Part shown: one piece after another, positions 44,336 through 53,229 of the stretch
Layout: each line of letters opens with the position of its first letter
How positions within the stretch are numbered: position 1 is the stretch's first letter
NCBI RefSeq assembly: GCF_007713705.1
Contig: NZ_VMSJ01000002.1
Coordinates: 230,323 to 294,322 of the forward strand
Source: Salinicoccus cyprini
Lineage (GTDB): Bacteria; Bacillota; Bacilli; Staphylococcales; Salinicoccaceae
DNA: 64,000 nucleotides
Direction of reading: 5' to 3'
The notes under the pieces: model-generated
Seen by the model: the letters and a program-made list of their open reading frames with translations, nothing else
Database searches by the model: none
What the model was told of the DNA's origin: nothing
Position numbers and translations under genes: made by a program

Positions 44336-45472
44336 ATGAAGATAGCGATTGTCACAGAGACATTCCTGCCGTCGACAGATGGCATCGTGACCAGATTGAC
44401 AAAAGCAATAGACTATTTTATACGGGAAGGCCATGAAGTCCTGGTCATTGCCCCAGATCTTGGTGTATATGACTATAAAGGAGCGAAAGTGGTCGGCGTA
44501 AAGCCGATCACTTTCCCTTTTTACAGGTATAGAAAGTGGGGATTCCCGTCCCGCAAAGTGTATCATGAACTGAAAAAATTCCAGCCGGATGTTGTCCATG
44601 CAGTCAACCCGGTCCTCCTGGCTACAAGTGCAGTGAAGGCTGCACAGAAGCTCGACGTACCACTCGTATCTTCATACCATACACACCTGCCGAAGTATCT
44701 GGACTACTACAAGGTCTACAAGCCGGCGAAGCCGCTGCTATGGTGGTATATCAAACGCAATCACAAAAATGCGGATCTCAATCTGGTCACATCCAATGCC
44801 ATCCGTGATGAACTCGATGCCCAGGGCATCAAAAGGCTCGATGTCATTCCGCGAGGTGTGGATGTCGTCCACCGTCATCCGAAGTATAAGGATGAAGAGA
44901 TGCGGGAACGTCTGACGGGAGGCAAGCCCTCCAACAAGCTGCTCGTATTCATCGGGCGGATTGCCGTGGAAAAGGAGATTCCAAAATTGCTTCCACTGCT
45001 CGAGCAGCGTCCCGATATCAGCCTGGCGATTATCGGCGATGGACCGGCACGCGCGGATATCGAAAAACGTTTCAAGGGGACCAACACGGTATTCACCGGC
45101 TTTCTTCATGGAGATGATCTGTCGAAAGCATTCGCTTCGGGTGATGCGTTCATTTTCCCTTCAGTATCCGAGACGCTCGGCCTTGTCATCCTTGAATCGA
45201 TGGCATCCGGCCTGCCGCTGATCGGGGCGAAAAGTGGACCGACGAATGAACAGGTGGAGCATGGCGTCAACGGCATGCTGTTTGAAAATGAAAACCTGGA
45301 AAGCATGCTCGAAGCAGTATCCGTGCTCGAGGATGAGGAGAAGCTTGAAGCGATGCGGCAGAATGCCCGTGAAGCAGCGATGGGCTACTCCTGGGATACA
45401 ACGTCCCAGCGGCTGATCGACTTCTATATGGAAGCAAGAGACAGGCACTCTGTCGGCAACAGAAATATGTAA
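44336..45472 (+). CDS. sqdX: GT4 glycosyltransferase, SqdX/SQD2-like
   Basis: The 378-residue GT-B glycosyltransferase probably transfers sulfoquinovose from its UDP form to diacylglycerol at the membrane. [87 protein letters not shown] resemble SQD2/SqdX in order and wording (the EX7E motif is in the last part). No transmembrane helix is evident, as expected of peripheral lipid glycosyltransferases. GGAGAGG precedes the ATG. A diglucosyl or mannosyl lipid enzyme is the main alternative; adjacency to sqdB favours SqdX. Confidence 0.82.
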   Translation: MKIAIVTETFLPSTDGIVTRLTKAIDYFIREGHEVLVIAPDLGVYDYKGAKVVGVKPITFPFYRYRKWGFPSRKVYHELKKFQPDVVHAVNPVLLATSAVKAAQKLDVPLVSSYHTHLPKYLDYYKVYKPAKPLLWWYIKRNHKNADLNLVTSNAIRDELDAQGIKRLDVIPRGVDVVHRHPKYKDEEMRERLTGGKPSNKLLVFIGRIAVEKEIPKLLPLLEQRPDISLAIIGDGPARADIEKRFKGTNTVFTGFLHGDDLSKAFASGDAFIFPSVSETLGLVILESMASGLPLIGAKSGPTNEQVEHGVNGMLFENENLESMLEAVSVLEDEEKLEAMRQNAREAAMGYSWDTTSQRLIDFYMEARDRHSVGNRNM

Positions 45473-45489
45473 TGGAGAGGAAGATATTC

Positions 45490-46791
45490 ATGCGCATGGT
45501 AGATATCATTGCTAAAAAGCGTGATGGTGGGGAACTATCCAAGGAAGAAATCGATTATTTCATTACAGGATATACGGAAGGAGACATTCCGGACTATCAG
45601 GTTTCCAGTCTGCTTATGGCAGTTTTCTTCAATGACATGACCGAGGAAGAGCGTGCGAATCTGACAATGGCCATGGTCAAGTCGGGAGATGAAATTGATC
45701 TTTCGGCAATTGAAGGTGTGAAGGTAGACAAGCATTCCACCGGCGGCGTAGGGGATACGACAACACTTGTACTGGCTCCACTCGTTGCAGCACTTGATGT
45801 ACCAGTCGCCAAGATGAGCGGGCGTGGTCTTGGTCATACGGGCGGCACAATCGACAAGCTTGAAGCAGTCGAAGGATTCCACGTCGAGATCAGTGAACAG
45901 GAATTTACGGATCTCGTGAACCAGAATAAAGTTGCGGTCATCGGCCAGTCGGGCAATCTGACACCGGCAGATAAGAAGCTCTACGCTCTGCGTGATGTCA
46001 CAGCGACGGTCAACTCCATCCCGCTTATTGCGAGTTCGATCATGAGCAAGAAGATCGCAGCGGGTGCGGATGCCATCGTACTCGATGTCAAAACAGGTGA
46101 TGGTGCATTCATGAAAAATGAAGAAGACGCTATTGCCCTGGCAGAAGCGATGGTTGCCATCGGCAATAATGTCGGCCGCAACACGATGGCCATCATATCA
46201 AGCATGGCGGAACCGCTTGGCCATGCCATCGGCAATGCACTCGAAGTCAAAGAGGCCATCGATACGCTGAAAGGCGAAGGGCCGGAAGATCTGACAGCAC
46301 TATGCCTGGAACTCGGCGCGCAGATGGCGGTGCTTGGTGGCGCAGCCGCTACACTGGATGAAGCAAAAGAGAAACTCCAGGCCGTCATCAATGATGGCCG
46401 GGCACTTGAGAAGTTCAAGAATTTCCTTGAAAATCAGGGCGGCGATGCGTCCGTTGTGGATGATGTATCCAGACTACCGCAGGCAGAATACCAGTTTGAA
46501 GTGAAAACAGATAAAAGCGGCTATGTTGAAGAGATTGCAGCTGAGGAGATCGGCATTGCATCCGCAATGCTTGGTGCAGGCCGCCAGACGAAGGAAGATG
46601 AAATTGATCTCGCAGTCGGTCTTGTTCTCAAGAAAAAGGTTGGTGACCGGGTGGAAGCAGGCGATACCATCGCTGTCATCCACAGCAACAGAGAAGATGT
46701 CAAAGATGTGGAACAGAAAATCATTGACAACTACAGAATCGGGCAGACCCAAAATGAAATAGAACTGATCAAACAGGTCATTACAAAATAA
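45490..46791 (+). CDS. pdp: pyrimidine-nucleoside phosphorylase
   Basis: The 433-residue enzyme cleaves uridine and thymidine with phosphate. [55 protein letters not shown] and [22 protein letters not shown] are the family signatures. [11 protein letters not shown] and the C-terminal biotin-lipoyl-like domain complete it. The frame is open to 45472, but GAGAGGAAG precedes the ATG at 45490 and the MRMVDII start matches relatives. It follows sqdX by 17 bases, so it may be read through with it. A terminator closes the unit. Confidence 0.93.
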   Translation: MRMVDIIAKKRDGGELSKEEIDYFITGYTEGDIPDYQVSSLLMAVFFNDMTEEERANLTMAMVKSGDEIDLSAIEGVKVDKHSTGGVGDTTTLVLAPLVAALDVPVAKMSGRGLGHTGGTIDKLEAVEGFHVEISEQEFTDLVNQNKVAVIGQSGNLTPADKKLYALRDVTATVNSIPLIASSIMSKKIAAGADAIVLDVKTGDGAFMKNEEDAIALAEAMVAIGNNVGRNTMAIISSMAEPLGHAIGNALEVKEAIDTLKGEGPEDLTALCLELGAQMAVLGGAAATLDEAKEKLQAVINDGRALEKFKNFLENQGGDASVVDDVSRLPQAEYQFEVKTDKSGYVEEIAAEEIGIASAMLGAGRQTKEDEIDLAVGLVLKKKVGDRVEAGDTIAVIHSNREDVKDVEQKIIDNYRIGQTQNEIELIKQVITK

Positions 46792-46820
46792 AGAGGCTCC
46801 ATATGGAGTCTCTTTATTTA
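46786..46820. terminator. bidirectional terminator between pdp and the GGDEF gene
   Basis: AAATAAAGAG and CTCTTTATTT enclose an inner CTCC/GGAG stem. It includes both convergent stop codons or their edges. Confidence 0.85.
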
Positions 46821-47918
46821 TGTGTGAGGAGTGTCTGCAACAATCAGATCCTTCTGCTTTTCGCAGCAGACCTGGTTGCGCCCAAGCTTTTTTGCGATAT
46901 ACAGATGTTCATCCGCTGTCTTATACAGCTTGCCGATTCTGTCGACCTGTTCCGGGTAGGATGCGAGCCCGATGGAGATGGTGATGCCGACAAACTCCCC
47001 GTTATGCATGATGTAGCGGCTATGTTCGATGGTGGTTCTGAGACGTTCTGCAATTTCAAACGCCTCATCCCGTGTCTTCCCTTTCAGTATGATGGCGAAT
47101 TCTTCTCCGCCGTTGCGGGACAGGATGCCTGCCTCTCCGACGACCGACTGCATTTTCCGACTGACAGCCCGAAGTATCTTATCTCCTTCAGGGTGGCCGA
47201 ACCGGTCATTGAAGGACTTGAAGAAGTCGATGTCCAGAATCATCAGGGAAACATTTTTCCCCGAATCCAGTGCGTCCACTTTACTGTCGAAAGCCCTTCT
47301 GTTGTATAGGCCGGTCAATCCATCAATGGAAGCCTCCTCTTCGTACTGTCTGAACAGCCGGTGGGACCGGGTCATGTAGTCTATCAGTGAGATGCTCAGT
47401 GCCATGCTGATGGCAGCCAGGAGAAAATAGTAGAATGCAACTTCCATGGCTACTGCTGGGTCGCCGGTATTCATGACGAGTGTCGTAAAATACAGGATGA
47501 CAACAACAAGCACAAGGGAGATTCCGAGCACATAGTCGCCCAGTTTCTTCAGAATACTGTAGGCGATGAAGACACTGGCCATGACAGTCAGAAGGACACC
47601 CGGTGATACGGTTGCAATGGCCCAGGGCGAAAGGGCCGCCCATCCGAAAAACACACCTGAACTTACCAGATAGGCCTGGGAACTGTTGAACATGAGTACC
47701 AGCATCAAAGCGACCATACTTAAACTGAAATAGATTTCATGATGGGTACCGACGGCATAGTAGTTGAGCAGAATGGAGATGAAACCGCCCATCAGGCCCC
47801 CGAAAATACTCTCGTAGAGGCGGCTCTGCAGCAGAGGTTCCATCTTCCATTTGATTTGAAAGTACAGGTACAGGAATGCAACCAGCATTGAGAACAGTAC
47901 GATCATATCGAGAAACAT
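46818..47918 (-). CDS. gdpS: membrane GGDEF protein (GdpS-like diguanylate cyclase)
   Basis: The 366-residue protein has five or six transmembrane helices (1-180, 5TM-5TMR-like), then a GGDEF domain: DGLTGLYNRRAF, LDIDFFKSFNDRFGHPEGD, and the signature GGEEF at 270-274. The inhibitory RxxD site five residues before the signature is absent. All residues for making cyclic di-GMP from GTP are present. It resembles GdpS, the single GGDEF protein of staphylococci. It is divergent from the exopolysaccharide genes, which it may control; no PilZ or EAL protein is in the window. Confidence 0.85.
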   Translation of the reverse strand: MFLDMIVLFSMLVAFLYLYFQIKWKMEPLLQSRLYESIFGGLMGGFISILLNYYAVGTHHEIYFSLSMVALMLVLMFNSSQAYLVSSGVFFGWAALSPWAIATVSPGVLLTVMASVFIAYSILKKLGDYVLGISLVLVVVILYFTTLVMNTGDPAVAMEVAFYYFLLAAISMALSISLIDYMTRSHRLFRQYEEEASIDGLTGLYNRRAFDSKVDALDSGKNVSLMILDIDFFKSFNDRFGHPEGDKILRAVSRKMQSVVGEAGILSRNGGEEFAIILKGKTRDEAFEIAERLRTTIEHSRYIMHNGEFVGITISIGLASYPEQVDRIGKLYKTADEHLYIAKKLGRNQVCCEKQKDLIVADTPHT

Positions 47919-48186
47919 AAATTTCCTCCATCAGTTTTGATAATAGGTTTGAAATTTCTTTGAAATTCTATAGTATCTATGTAAATAATGAAAAAATATC
48001 AATTGATTACCGGTATCTACTATAACATATTATGTATATATTATTATCTTCAATTCGAAGTGATTGATGAAAATCCAACTTATGTCTGATTGGAATAAAT
48101 TATTTTATTTTGTAATGATGAGTGATAATTCCATTGATTGTAAGTATAATATAATAAAAAGAAATATAAAGTGAGGAAGTGTAGAG

Positions 48187-48588
48187 ATGGTTGAACGTAC
48201 CGAAATTCATGTAGTGGAGCCTGATGAAGTATTTCGCCGTATCCTGATTCGGACACTTGAAGACGGAAATGATGTTGAACAGCTCGGTGTCCATGGATAT
48301 TCGGATGGTTATGATTTCATGGAACGCTATCGCTACGGGGAAGCAAGATGCATCTATATCATCAATGACATTCTTCCTAAGAAGAACGGTATCGAGCTTG
48401 TGCAGCATATACGTAAGACGGATATTGAAGGTGTCATCTATTTCATGACCCGTTCGAACACTGAAGAAGAAATGGTCTATGCATTGAACATGGGCGTCGA
48501 CAGCTACTTCATCAAACCTTTCAATCTGAAAGTCTTTCAGGCCAGAATCAATCGACTGGTCAATCGGGGAGAAAATCTATGGGTGTAA
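48187..48588 (+). CDS. stand-alone receiver domain, phosphoacceptor replaced by Asn
   Basis: The 133-residue protein is a response-regulator receiver alone. VVEPDEVFRRIL (9-20), MTRSNTEEE with Thr88, and YFIKPFNL with Lys110 follow the CheY plan. The DxxxPxxxG phosphorylation motif reads NDILPKKNG (60-68): Pro64 and Gly68 align so that the acceptor position is Asn60, with Asp61 one place late, and the usual acidic pair is Glu11-Pro12. It is probably a pseudo-receiver acting by protein contacts. It overlaps the HEAT gene by 10 bases. Confidence 0.82.
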   Translation: MVERTEIHVVEPDEVFRRILIRTLEDGNDVEQLGVHGYSDGYDFMERYRYGEARCIYIINDILPKKNGIELVQHIRKTDIEGVIYFMTRSNTEEEMVYALNMGVDSYFIKPFNLKVFQARINRLVNRGENLWV

Positions 48589-49589
48589 GCATCAGTCTTA
48601 GCGTTGTACTCTGGTGTATTCTTGCTTTGGTTGTCATTCTTGCTGCGCTCGTTGTGGTTTTCATCACCCAGTCGCAGCACAGAATCAGAAGGCGGGACGA
48701 GGTGGCTCGATATACCGAACGTCATCTTGAAGACTGGTATGAATACCTGGTCAAAGGTGACGGACTGGATGCACTCCCCAGATCAAAGGATACTGATGTG
48801 GAGGCGATTGAGAAGATCTTCTTTGCCTTCAAGCAGAATGCGTCGTCAAAGGATATAGACAGAAGAATCATCCAGGTTGCCACAGAGCATCTTGCTCCCC
48901 GCTATAGACGGCAGCTTAAAAGCGGCAAATGGGCCTGCAGGGTCAATACAATGGGTAAACTCATCGAATTCGAGCTGCCGGGTTTTGAAACGGTGTTTAC
49001 TAACGAGGAGGTACTGCGGCTGAGCAGATACGAGTACTTTCTTTTCTTGAGCTACCTGTCCATATTCGACATGGATCGTTTCCTGCACATCTACTTTTTA
49101 AGGGAAGACCTTTCGGAATATGAGAATAAGAAAGTGTTCAATCAGTTGAGCGACAGAAAAGCCGAAAAACTGATCGGCAGATTCGAAGAAATTACATTGC
49201 CCGGGAAATATGCGCTGATCGGGAGAATTTCTCTCATGCCATCCGGTCGTTCCATAGAATTTCTCGAATCCCTGCTTAACAATCGAACACCGGAAGTACG
49301 CATACGTGCGCTGAAAGCCATACAGTCGATTGGACATGTTCAGGAATCCTGCCGCTATGACAGATTCTACAATTCCGATGTTTGGGAAGAGCGGCTGCTT
49401 GTCACACGCATCGCCCCGCTGATCGGTGAAAAGTCCATTTCTCAACTTAAGGAACGGCTGGATGATCCGCATGAAATGGTAAGAAGGGAAGCAGCCCGGT
49501 CCCTGTCGCGCTTCAGAAAACCGATGGCGGAATGGGCTGTGCCGATGCAACGGGAGACGCTGACGATACGTAAGGAAGGTGAGAAGTGA
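48579..49589 (+). CDS. membrane-anchored HEAT-repeat protein
   Basis: The 336-residue protein has one N-terminal transmembrane helix (about 8-30, VVLWCILALVVILAALVVVF) and a cytoplasmic helical body. The C-terminal part has repeats of HEAT type: MPSGRSIEFLESLLNNRTPEVRIRALKAIQSIG and IGEKSISQLKERLDDPHEMVRREAARSLSRF. It sits between a receiver and a glycosyltransferase with overlaps at both ends, suggesting it is a scaffold linking signal to synthase. I know no characterised homologue. Confidence 0.75.
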   Translation: MGVSISLSVVLWCILALVVILAALVVVFITQSQHRIRRRDEVARYTERHLEDWYEYLVKGDGLDALPRSKDTDVEAIEKIFFAFKQNASSKDIDRRIIQVATEHLAPRYRRQLKSGKWACRVNTMGKLIEFELPGFETVFTNEEVLRLSRYEYFLFLSYLSIFDMDRFLHIYFLREDLSEYENKKVFNQLSDRKAEKLIGRFEEITLPGKYALIGRISLMPSGRSIEFLESLLNNRTPEVRIRALKAIQSIGHVQESCRYDRFYNSDVWEERLLVTRIAPLIGEKSISQLKERLDDPHEMVRREAARSLSRFRKPMAEWAVPMQRETLTIRKEGEK

Positions 49590-51007
49590 TGGATTGGCAG
49601 AGTATTGGTCTTGTACTTGGATGGATCATTCTGATTTATGTGCTGAGCATCACGCTCTTCTACATACTTATGATGGCTTTTGCCTACCAGGCACTGGCGA
49701 AGAGAAAACTGCTTGATGATGAAATGCTCGATGATGATCTGAGGACCAACCTTTTCACCAAGCCGGTTTCCATACTTGTGCCTGCCTATAATGAAGAGGC
49801 GGGAATTGTGGAAAGTCTGCATTCCCTCATCAATCTGAGATATCCGGAGTCGGAAATCATTGTCATCGATGACGGGTCGAAAGACAGCACAGCAGAGACG
49901 GTCATCGAAGCTTTCAGCATGAAGCGGATCTATCCGACAATCGTCCAGCATATCGAGACGAAAAAGGTGAACAAAGTGTATCAGTCGAAGCTTCACCCGA
50001 AAGTTTTCATGATCATGAAGGAGAATGGCGGCAAGGCGGATGCGCTGAATACCGGCATCAATCTGGCCAGATATCCCTACTTCTGCTCGATTGATGGAGA
50101 TTCCATACTGGATGAGAATTCACTGCTCAAAGTGATGCGCCCTATCATCGCATCGGACGGCAAAGTGGTTGCTGCAGGTGGTAATGTAAGGATTGCGAAT
50201 GGCAATGATATACATTTCGGATCACTCGTGGAACGGCAGTTGACGCGCAGGCCTGTCGTCATGATGCAGATCATCGAATACTTGAGAGCGTTCATGCTCG
50301 GACGCATCTTTCTGAGCCGCTTCAATATGGTGCTGATCATATCCGGTGCCTTCAGTGTATTTTCAAAGCGTACCGTCATCGCCGCAGGCGGCTATACACC
50401 AGGTGTCATCGGTGAAGATATGGAACTGGTCGTCAAAGTCCATGAGTATCTGCGCAGAACCAACTCGGATGAACGCATCGAATTTGTACCTGAACCCGTG
50501 TGCTGGACGGAAGCACCGACTACGCTCAGGGTGCTGAGACGCCAGCGGAGAAGGTGGAGCCAGGGGCTTATTGAGAGCCTGTGGCGGCACAAGCATATGA
50601 CACTGAATCCGAAGTATGGCAGAATTGGACTTTTTGCCTTCCCGTATTTCTGGCTGTTCGAGGCACTCGGTGCAGTGGTTGAGCTTGGCGGATACATCTA
50701 TATCATCGTATCCTTCTTCCTTGGTACGCTCTATGTGGAGATGGCGCTCATGCTGATGCTTGCGCTGATCCTCTACGGATCCATCTTCTCGTCCTTCTCG
50801 CTGCTGCTCGAGGCATGGACGACGAAAAACTATACACGACCGCGTACCATTCTCGCAATGGTGCTTCTGGCACTTTCGGAAACATTCTGGTACCGTCCGC
50901 TGACATTATTCTGGCGACTGGAAGGCATCTACAACTTCATGCGCAAGAATCATGACTGGGGCAGGATGGAACGTCAAGGACTGGGAAGAGGGAAAACACA
51001 AAAATGA
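49589..51007 (+). CDS. processive GT2 glycosyltransferase (BcsA/IcaA-like polysaccharide synthase)
   Basis: The 472-residue membrane GT-A enzyme has one N-terminal helix (about 6-35), a cytoplasmic catalytic domain and three C-terminal helices (about 345-440). The motifs of cellulose, hyaluronan and PNAG synthases are all present: SILVPAYNEE, Asp94/Asp95 (DDGS), DGD at 169-171, GED at 275-277 and QRRRW at 319-323. It therefore probably makes and exports a beta-linked polymer. There is no PilZ domain. The ATG overlaps the HEAT stop (TGATG); an adjacent GTG at 49586 is less likely. Confidence 0.87.
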   Translation: MDWQSIGLVLGWIILIYVLSITLFYILMMAFAYQALAKRKLLDDEMLDDDLRTNLFTKPVSILVPAYNEEAGIVESLHSLINLRYPESEIIVIDDGSKDSTAETVIEAFSMKRIYPTIVQHIETKKVNKVYQSKLHPKVFMIMKENGGKADALNTGINLARYPYFCSIDGDSILDENSLLKVMRPIIASDGKVVAAGGNVRIANGNDIHFGSLVERQLTRRPVVMMQIIEYLRAFMLGRIFLSRFNMVLIISGAFSVFSKRTVIAAGGYTPGVIGEDMELVVKVHEYLRRTNSDERIEFVPEPVCWTEAPTTLRVLRRQRRRWSQGLIESLWRHKHMTLNPKYGRIGLFAFPYFWLFEALGAVVELGGYIYIIVSFFLGTLYVEMALMLMLALILYGSIFSSFSLLLEAWTTKNYTRPRTILAMVLLALSETFWYRPLTLFWRLEGIYNFMRKNHDWGRMERQGLGRGKTQK

Positions 51008-53124
51008 AGAAGTACATCATTATCGGTATTCTGATCGTCGCAGTCGGAGTTGGAATATACTTCGTCTTCGGCAACAGCCAGGAAAGAGAGGCGCATGAAA
51101 TACAGCCTGCTCGGATCACTGGGGATCAGTTTGAAGTGAAGACACCGGATGGCTGGGAACAGATGACCATCAAAGGCGTCAACATGGGGATGGCCAAGCC
51201 CGGCTATTTCCCGGGTGAAGCAGCGATTACAGAAGATGAATACTATCGCTGGTTCGAACAGATTGGCGAGATGAATGCAAATACGGTGCGTGTATATACT
51301 CTGCATCCGCCGGGTTTCTATAATGCACTTGCCCGCTATAATGATAGAAATGAAGAAAACATCTACATCATGCATGGTCTATGGGCGGATGAAGGCAAGA
51401 TGCACGACGGACTTGATGCCTTTGATGAAGCGCTGAATGAAGAGTTCAACCAGGATATGATGAATGTAATGGATGCCATCCACGGCGGCGGCACTGTCGA
51501 ACCTGAACCTGGAAAGGCATCCGGTGACTATACGAAAGATGTATCCGGCTATGTCATCGGCTGGATCATGGGCGTCGAGTGGTATCCGCCATTTGTCGTC
51601 GGGACGAATGAAAAGCATGATGATATCGGCCAGTATGATGGCACTTTCTACCGTACTGAGGATGCCTCGCCGTTCGAACACTGGCTGGCTGAGAAGATGG
51701 ACTACATCTCAAAGTATGAAAATGAAACATACGGTTCGCTGCGTCCAATGAGCTTTACCAACTGGGTGACAACGGATATTCTTGAGCATCCATCCGACTC
51801 TTCGGATATGGAGGATCTTGTGAGTGTGGATCCGAACGTCATCTATACAGAAGGTGAAATGGAAGATATCGGCCAGTATGCCTCCTATCATATCTATCCA
51901 TACTATCCGGACTTTTTGAACTATGACAAGAAGTATGTGGAATATACAGACCATAGAGGAGAAAAGAACAACTACGCCGGCTATCTCAATGAGATGGTGG
52001 CTGAGCACCGGCTTCCGATCCTTGTTGCGGAATTCGGGGTGCCAGCATCCCGCGGACTGACTCACCGGAATCCATTCGGCTGGAATCAGGGATTCCATAC
52101 TGAAGAGGAGCAGGGTGAGATTGTAACGCATCTCTACGAGAATATTCTGGAAGAGGGCATGCTCGGGGGACTGATCTTCACCTGGCAGGACGAGTGGTTC
52201 AAACGGACATGGAATACGATGGATTATGATGATCCGGACCGCCGCCCGTTCTGGTCGAATGCACAGACGAACGAGCAGCAGTTTGGTCTGCTGAGCTTTG
52301 ATACACATAAGATTAAAGTGGATGGAGATGGCTCCGGTTGGGAAGGTGATCCGCTGTATACAGGTTCCGGGGTGCTTGAATCATTGACGATGGATCATGA
52401 TGAGCAGTACCTCTATTTGAAAGTCGAACACGATCCTGAAATGGAAGGCGGCATCAATATTCCACTGGATGTCATTGACGGCCAGGGCAATCATACGCTA
52501 AATGGTCAGATTGAATCGGAGGATGGCATCGACTTTCTGATTGATATCAATTCTGAGCAGTCCAGAGTGACAGTGGACGACTATTACGATTTCTTTGAAA
52601 TCCAGTATGGCCATACACTTGAAATGATAGATGCCGGGGAGGCACCGGAAATGGATTCGGGGGAATTCAATCCGATCCGTCTGGCATTGAACAAGGAGTA
52701 CTATCTGCCGGATAGGGGCGTGACACTTCCGTTTGAGTCCTATGAAACTGGACTGCTGCGGGAAGGTATCGGTGATCCGGAAGCGGAGTCATACGATTCA
52801 CTTACTGACTACAACTGGAATCGTGAAGAAGGCGTGCTTGAAATCCGTCTGCCATGGCAGCTGATCGGTGCGCGCGATCCGAGCCAGCGGGAATTCCTCG
52901 GCAACATCGCTGAAGATGGACTCGAAGCTTCAGTTCATATTGACGGTATTGGTGTCGGTGCCTATGTCACAGATGACCAGCAGCTTGTGGATAGCCTGCC
53001 GGCGGTAGAAGCGGGGAGACTACCAGCACTCGATATGTATACGTGGGAAGAATGGGATATGCCTGAATCGGAAGAGCGGCTGAAAAAGTCCTATGACATC
53101 ATCAAAGAAACATTCAGCGAGTAG
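51004..53124 (+). CDS. membrane-anchored glycoside-hydrolase-like protein
   Basis: The 706-residue protein has an N-terminal signal anchor (KYIIIGILIVAVGVGIYFVFG, about 3-23) and a large extracellular part. Residues 50-420 look like a clan GH-A TIM barrel: IKGVNMG, VRVYTLHPPGFY, a possible acid/base Glu192 in WIMGVEW, and a possible nucleophile Glu343 in LVAEFGVP. Residues about 440-650 are beta-rich and may bind sugar. It overlaps the glycosyltransferase by 4 bases, so it probably trims, tethers or exports the polymer. The glycosidase family number cannot be told by eye. Confidence 0.75.
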   Translation: MKKYIIIGILIVAVGVGIYFVFGNSQEREAHEIQPARITGDQFEVKTPDGWEQMTIKGVNMGMAKPGYFPGEAAITEDEYYRWFEQIGEMNANTVRVYTLHPPGFYNALARYNDRNEENIYIMHGLWADEGKMHDGLDAFDEALNEEFNQDMMNVMDAIHGGGTVEPEPGKASGDYTKDVSGYVIGWIMGVEWYPPFVVGTNEKHDDIGQYDGTFYRTEDASPFEHWLAEKMDYISKYENETYGSLRPMSFTNWVTTDILEHPSDSSDMEDLVSVDPNVIYTEGEMEDIGQYASYHIYPYYPDFLNYDKKYVEYTDHRGEKNNYAGYLNEMVAEHRLPILVAEFGVPASRGLTHRNPFGWNQGFHTEEEQGEIVTHLYENILEEGMLGGLIFTWQDEWFKRTWNTMDYDDPDRRPFWSNAQTNEQQFGLLSFDTHKIKVDGDGSGWEGDPLYTGSGVLESLTMDHDEQYLYLKVEHDPEMEGGINIPLDVIDGQGNHTLNGQIESEDGIDFLIDINSEQSRVTVDDYYDFFEIQYGHTLEMIDAGEAPEMDSGEFNPIRLALNKEYYLPDRGVTLPFESYETGLLREGIGDPEAESYDSLTDYNWNREEGVLEIRLPWQLIGARDPSQREFLGNIAEDGLEASVHIDGIGVGAYVTDDQQLVDSLPAVEAGRLPALDMYTWEEWDMPESEERLKKSYDIIKETFSE

Positions 53125-53136
53125 GAACGGAAAAGA

Positions 53137-53175
53137 ATGGCGGGGATGCAGCATCCCCGCCATCCTTTTATTTTT
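53137..53175 (+). terminator. terminator ending the exopolysaccharide genes
   Basis: ATGGCGGGGATG (53137-53148), loop CAG, CATCCCCGCCAT (53152-53163), then CCTTTTATTTTT. Confidence 0.9.
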
Positions 53176-53202
53176 ACAGACCGAGCCCATTTGGATTATA
53201 AT
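53173..53202 (+). promoter_or_regulatory. promoter of the UDP-sugar pyrophosphorylase gene
   Basis: TTTACA (53173-53178), 18 bases, TATAAT (53197-53202), 27 bases before the start codon. The -35 overlaps the tail of the preceding terminator. Confidence 0.55.
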
Positions 53203-53229
53203 AAGGTAAAACAACTGCGGAGGCCGATC

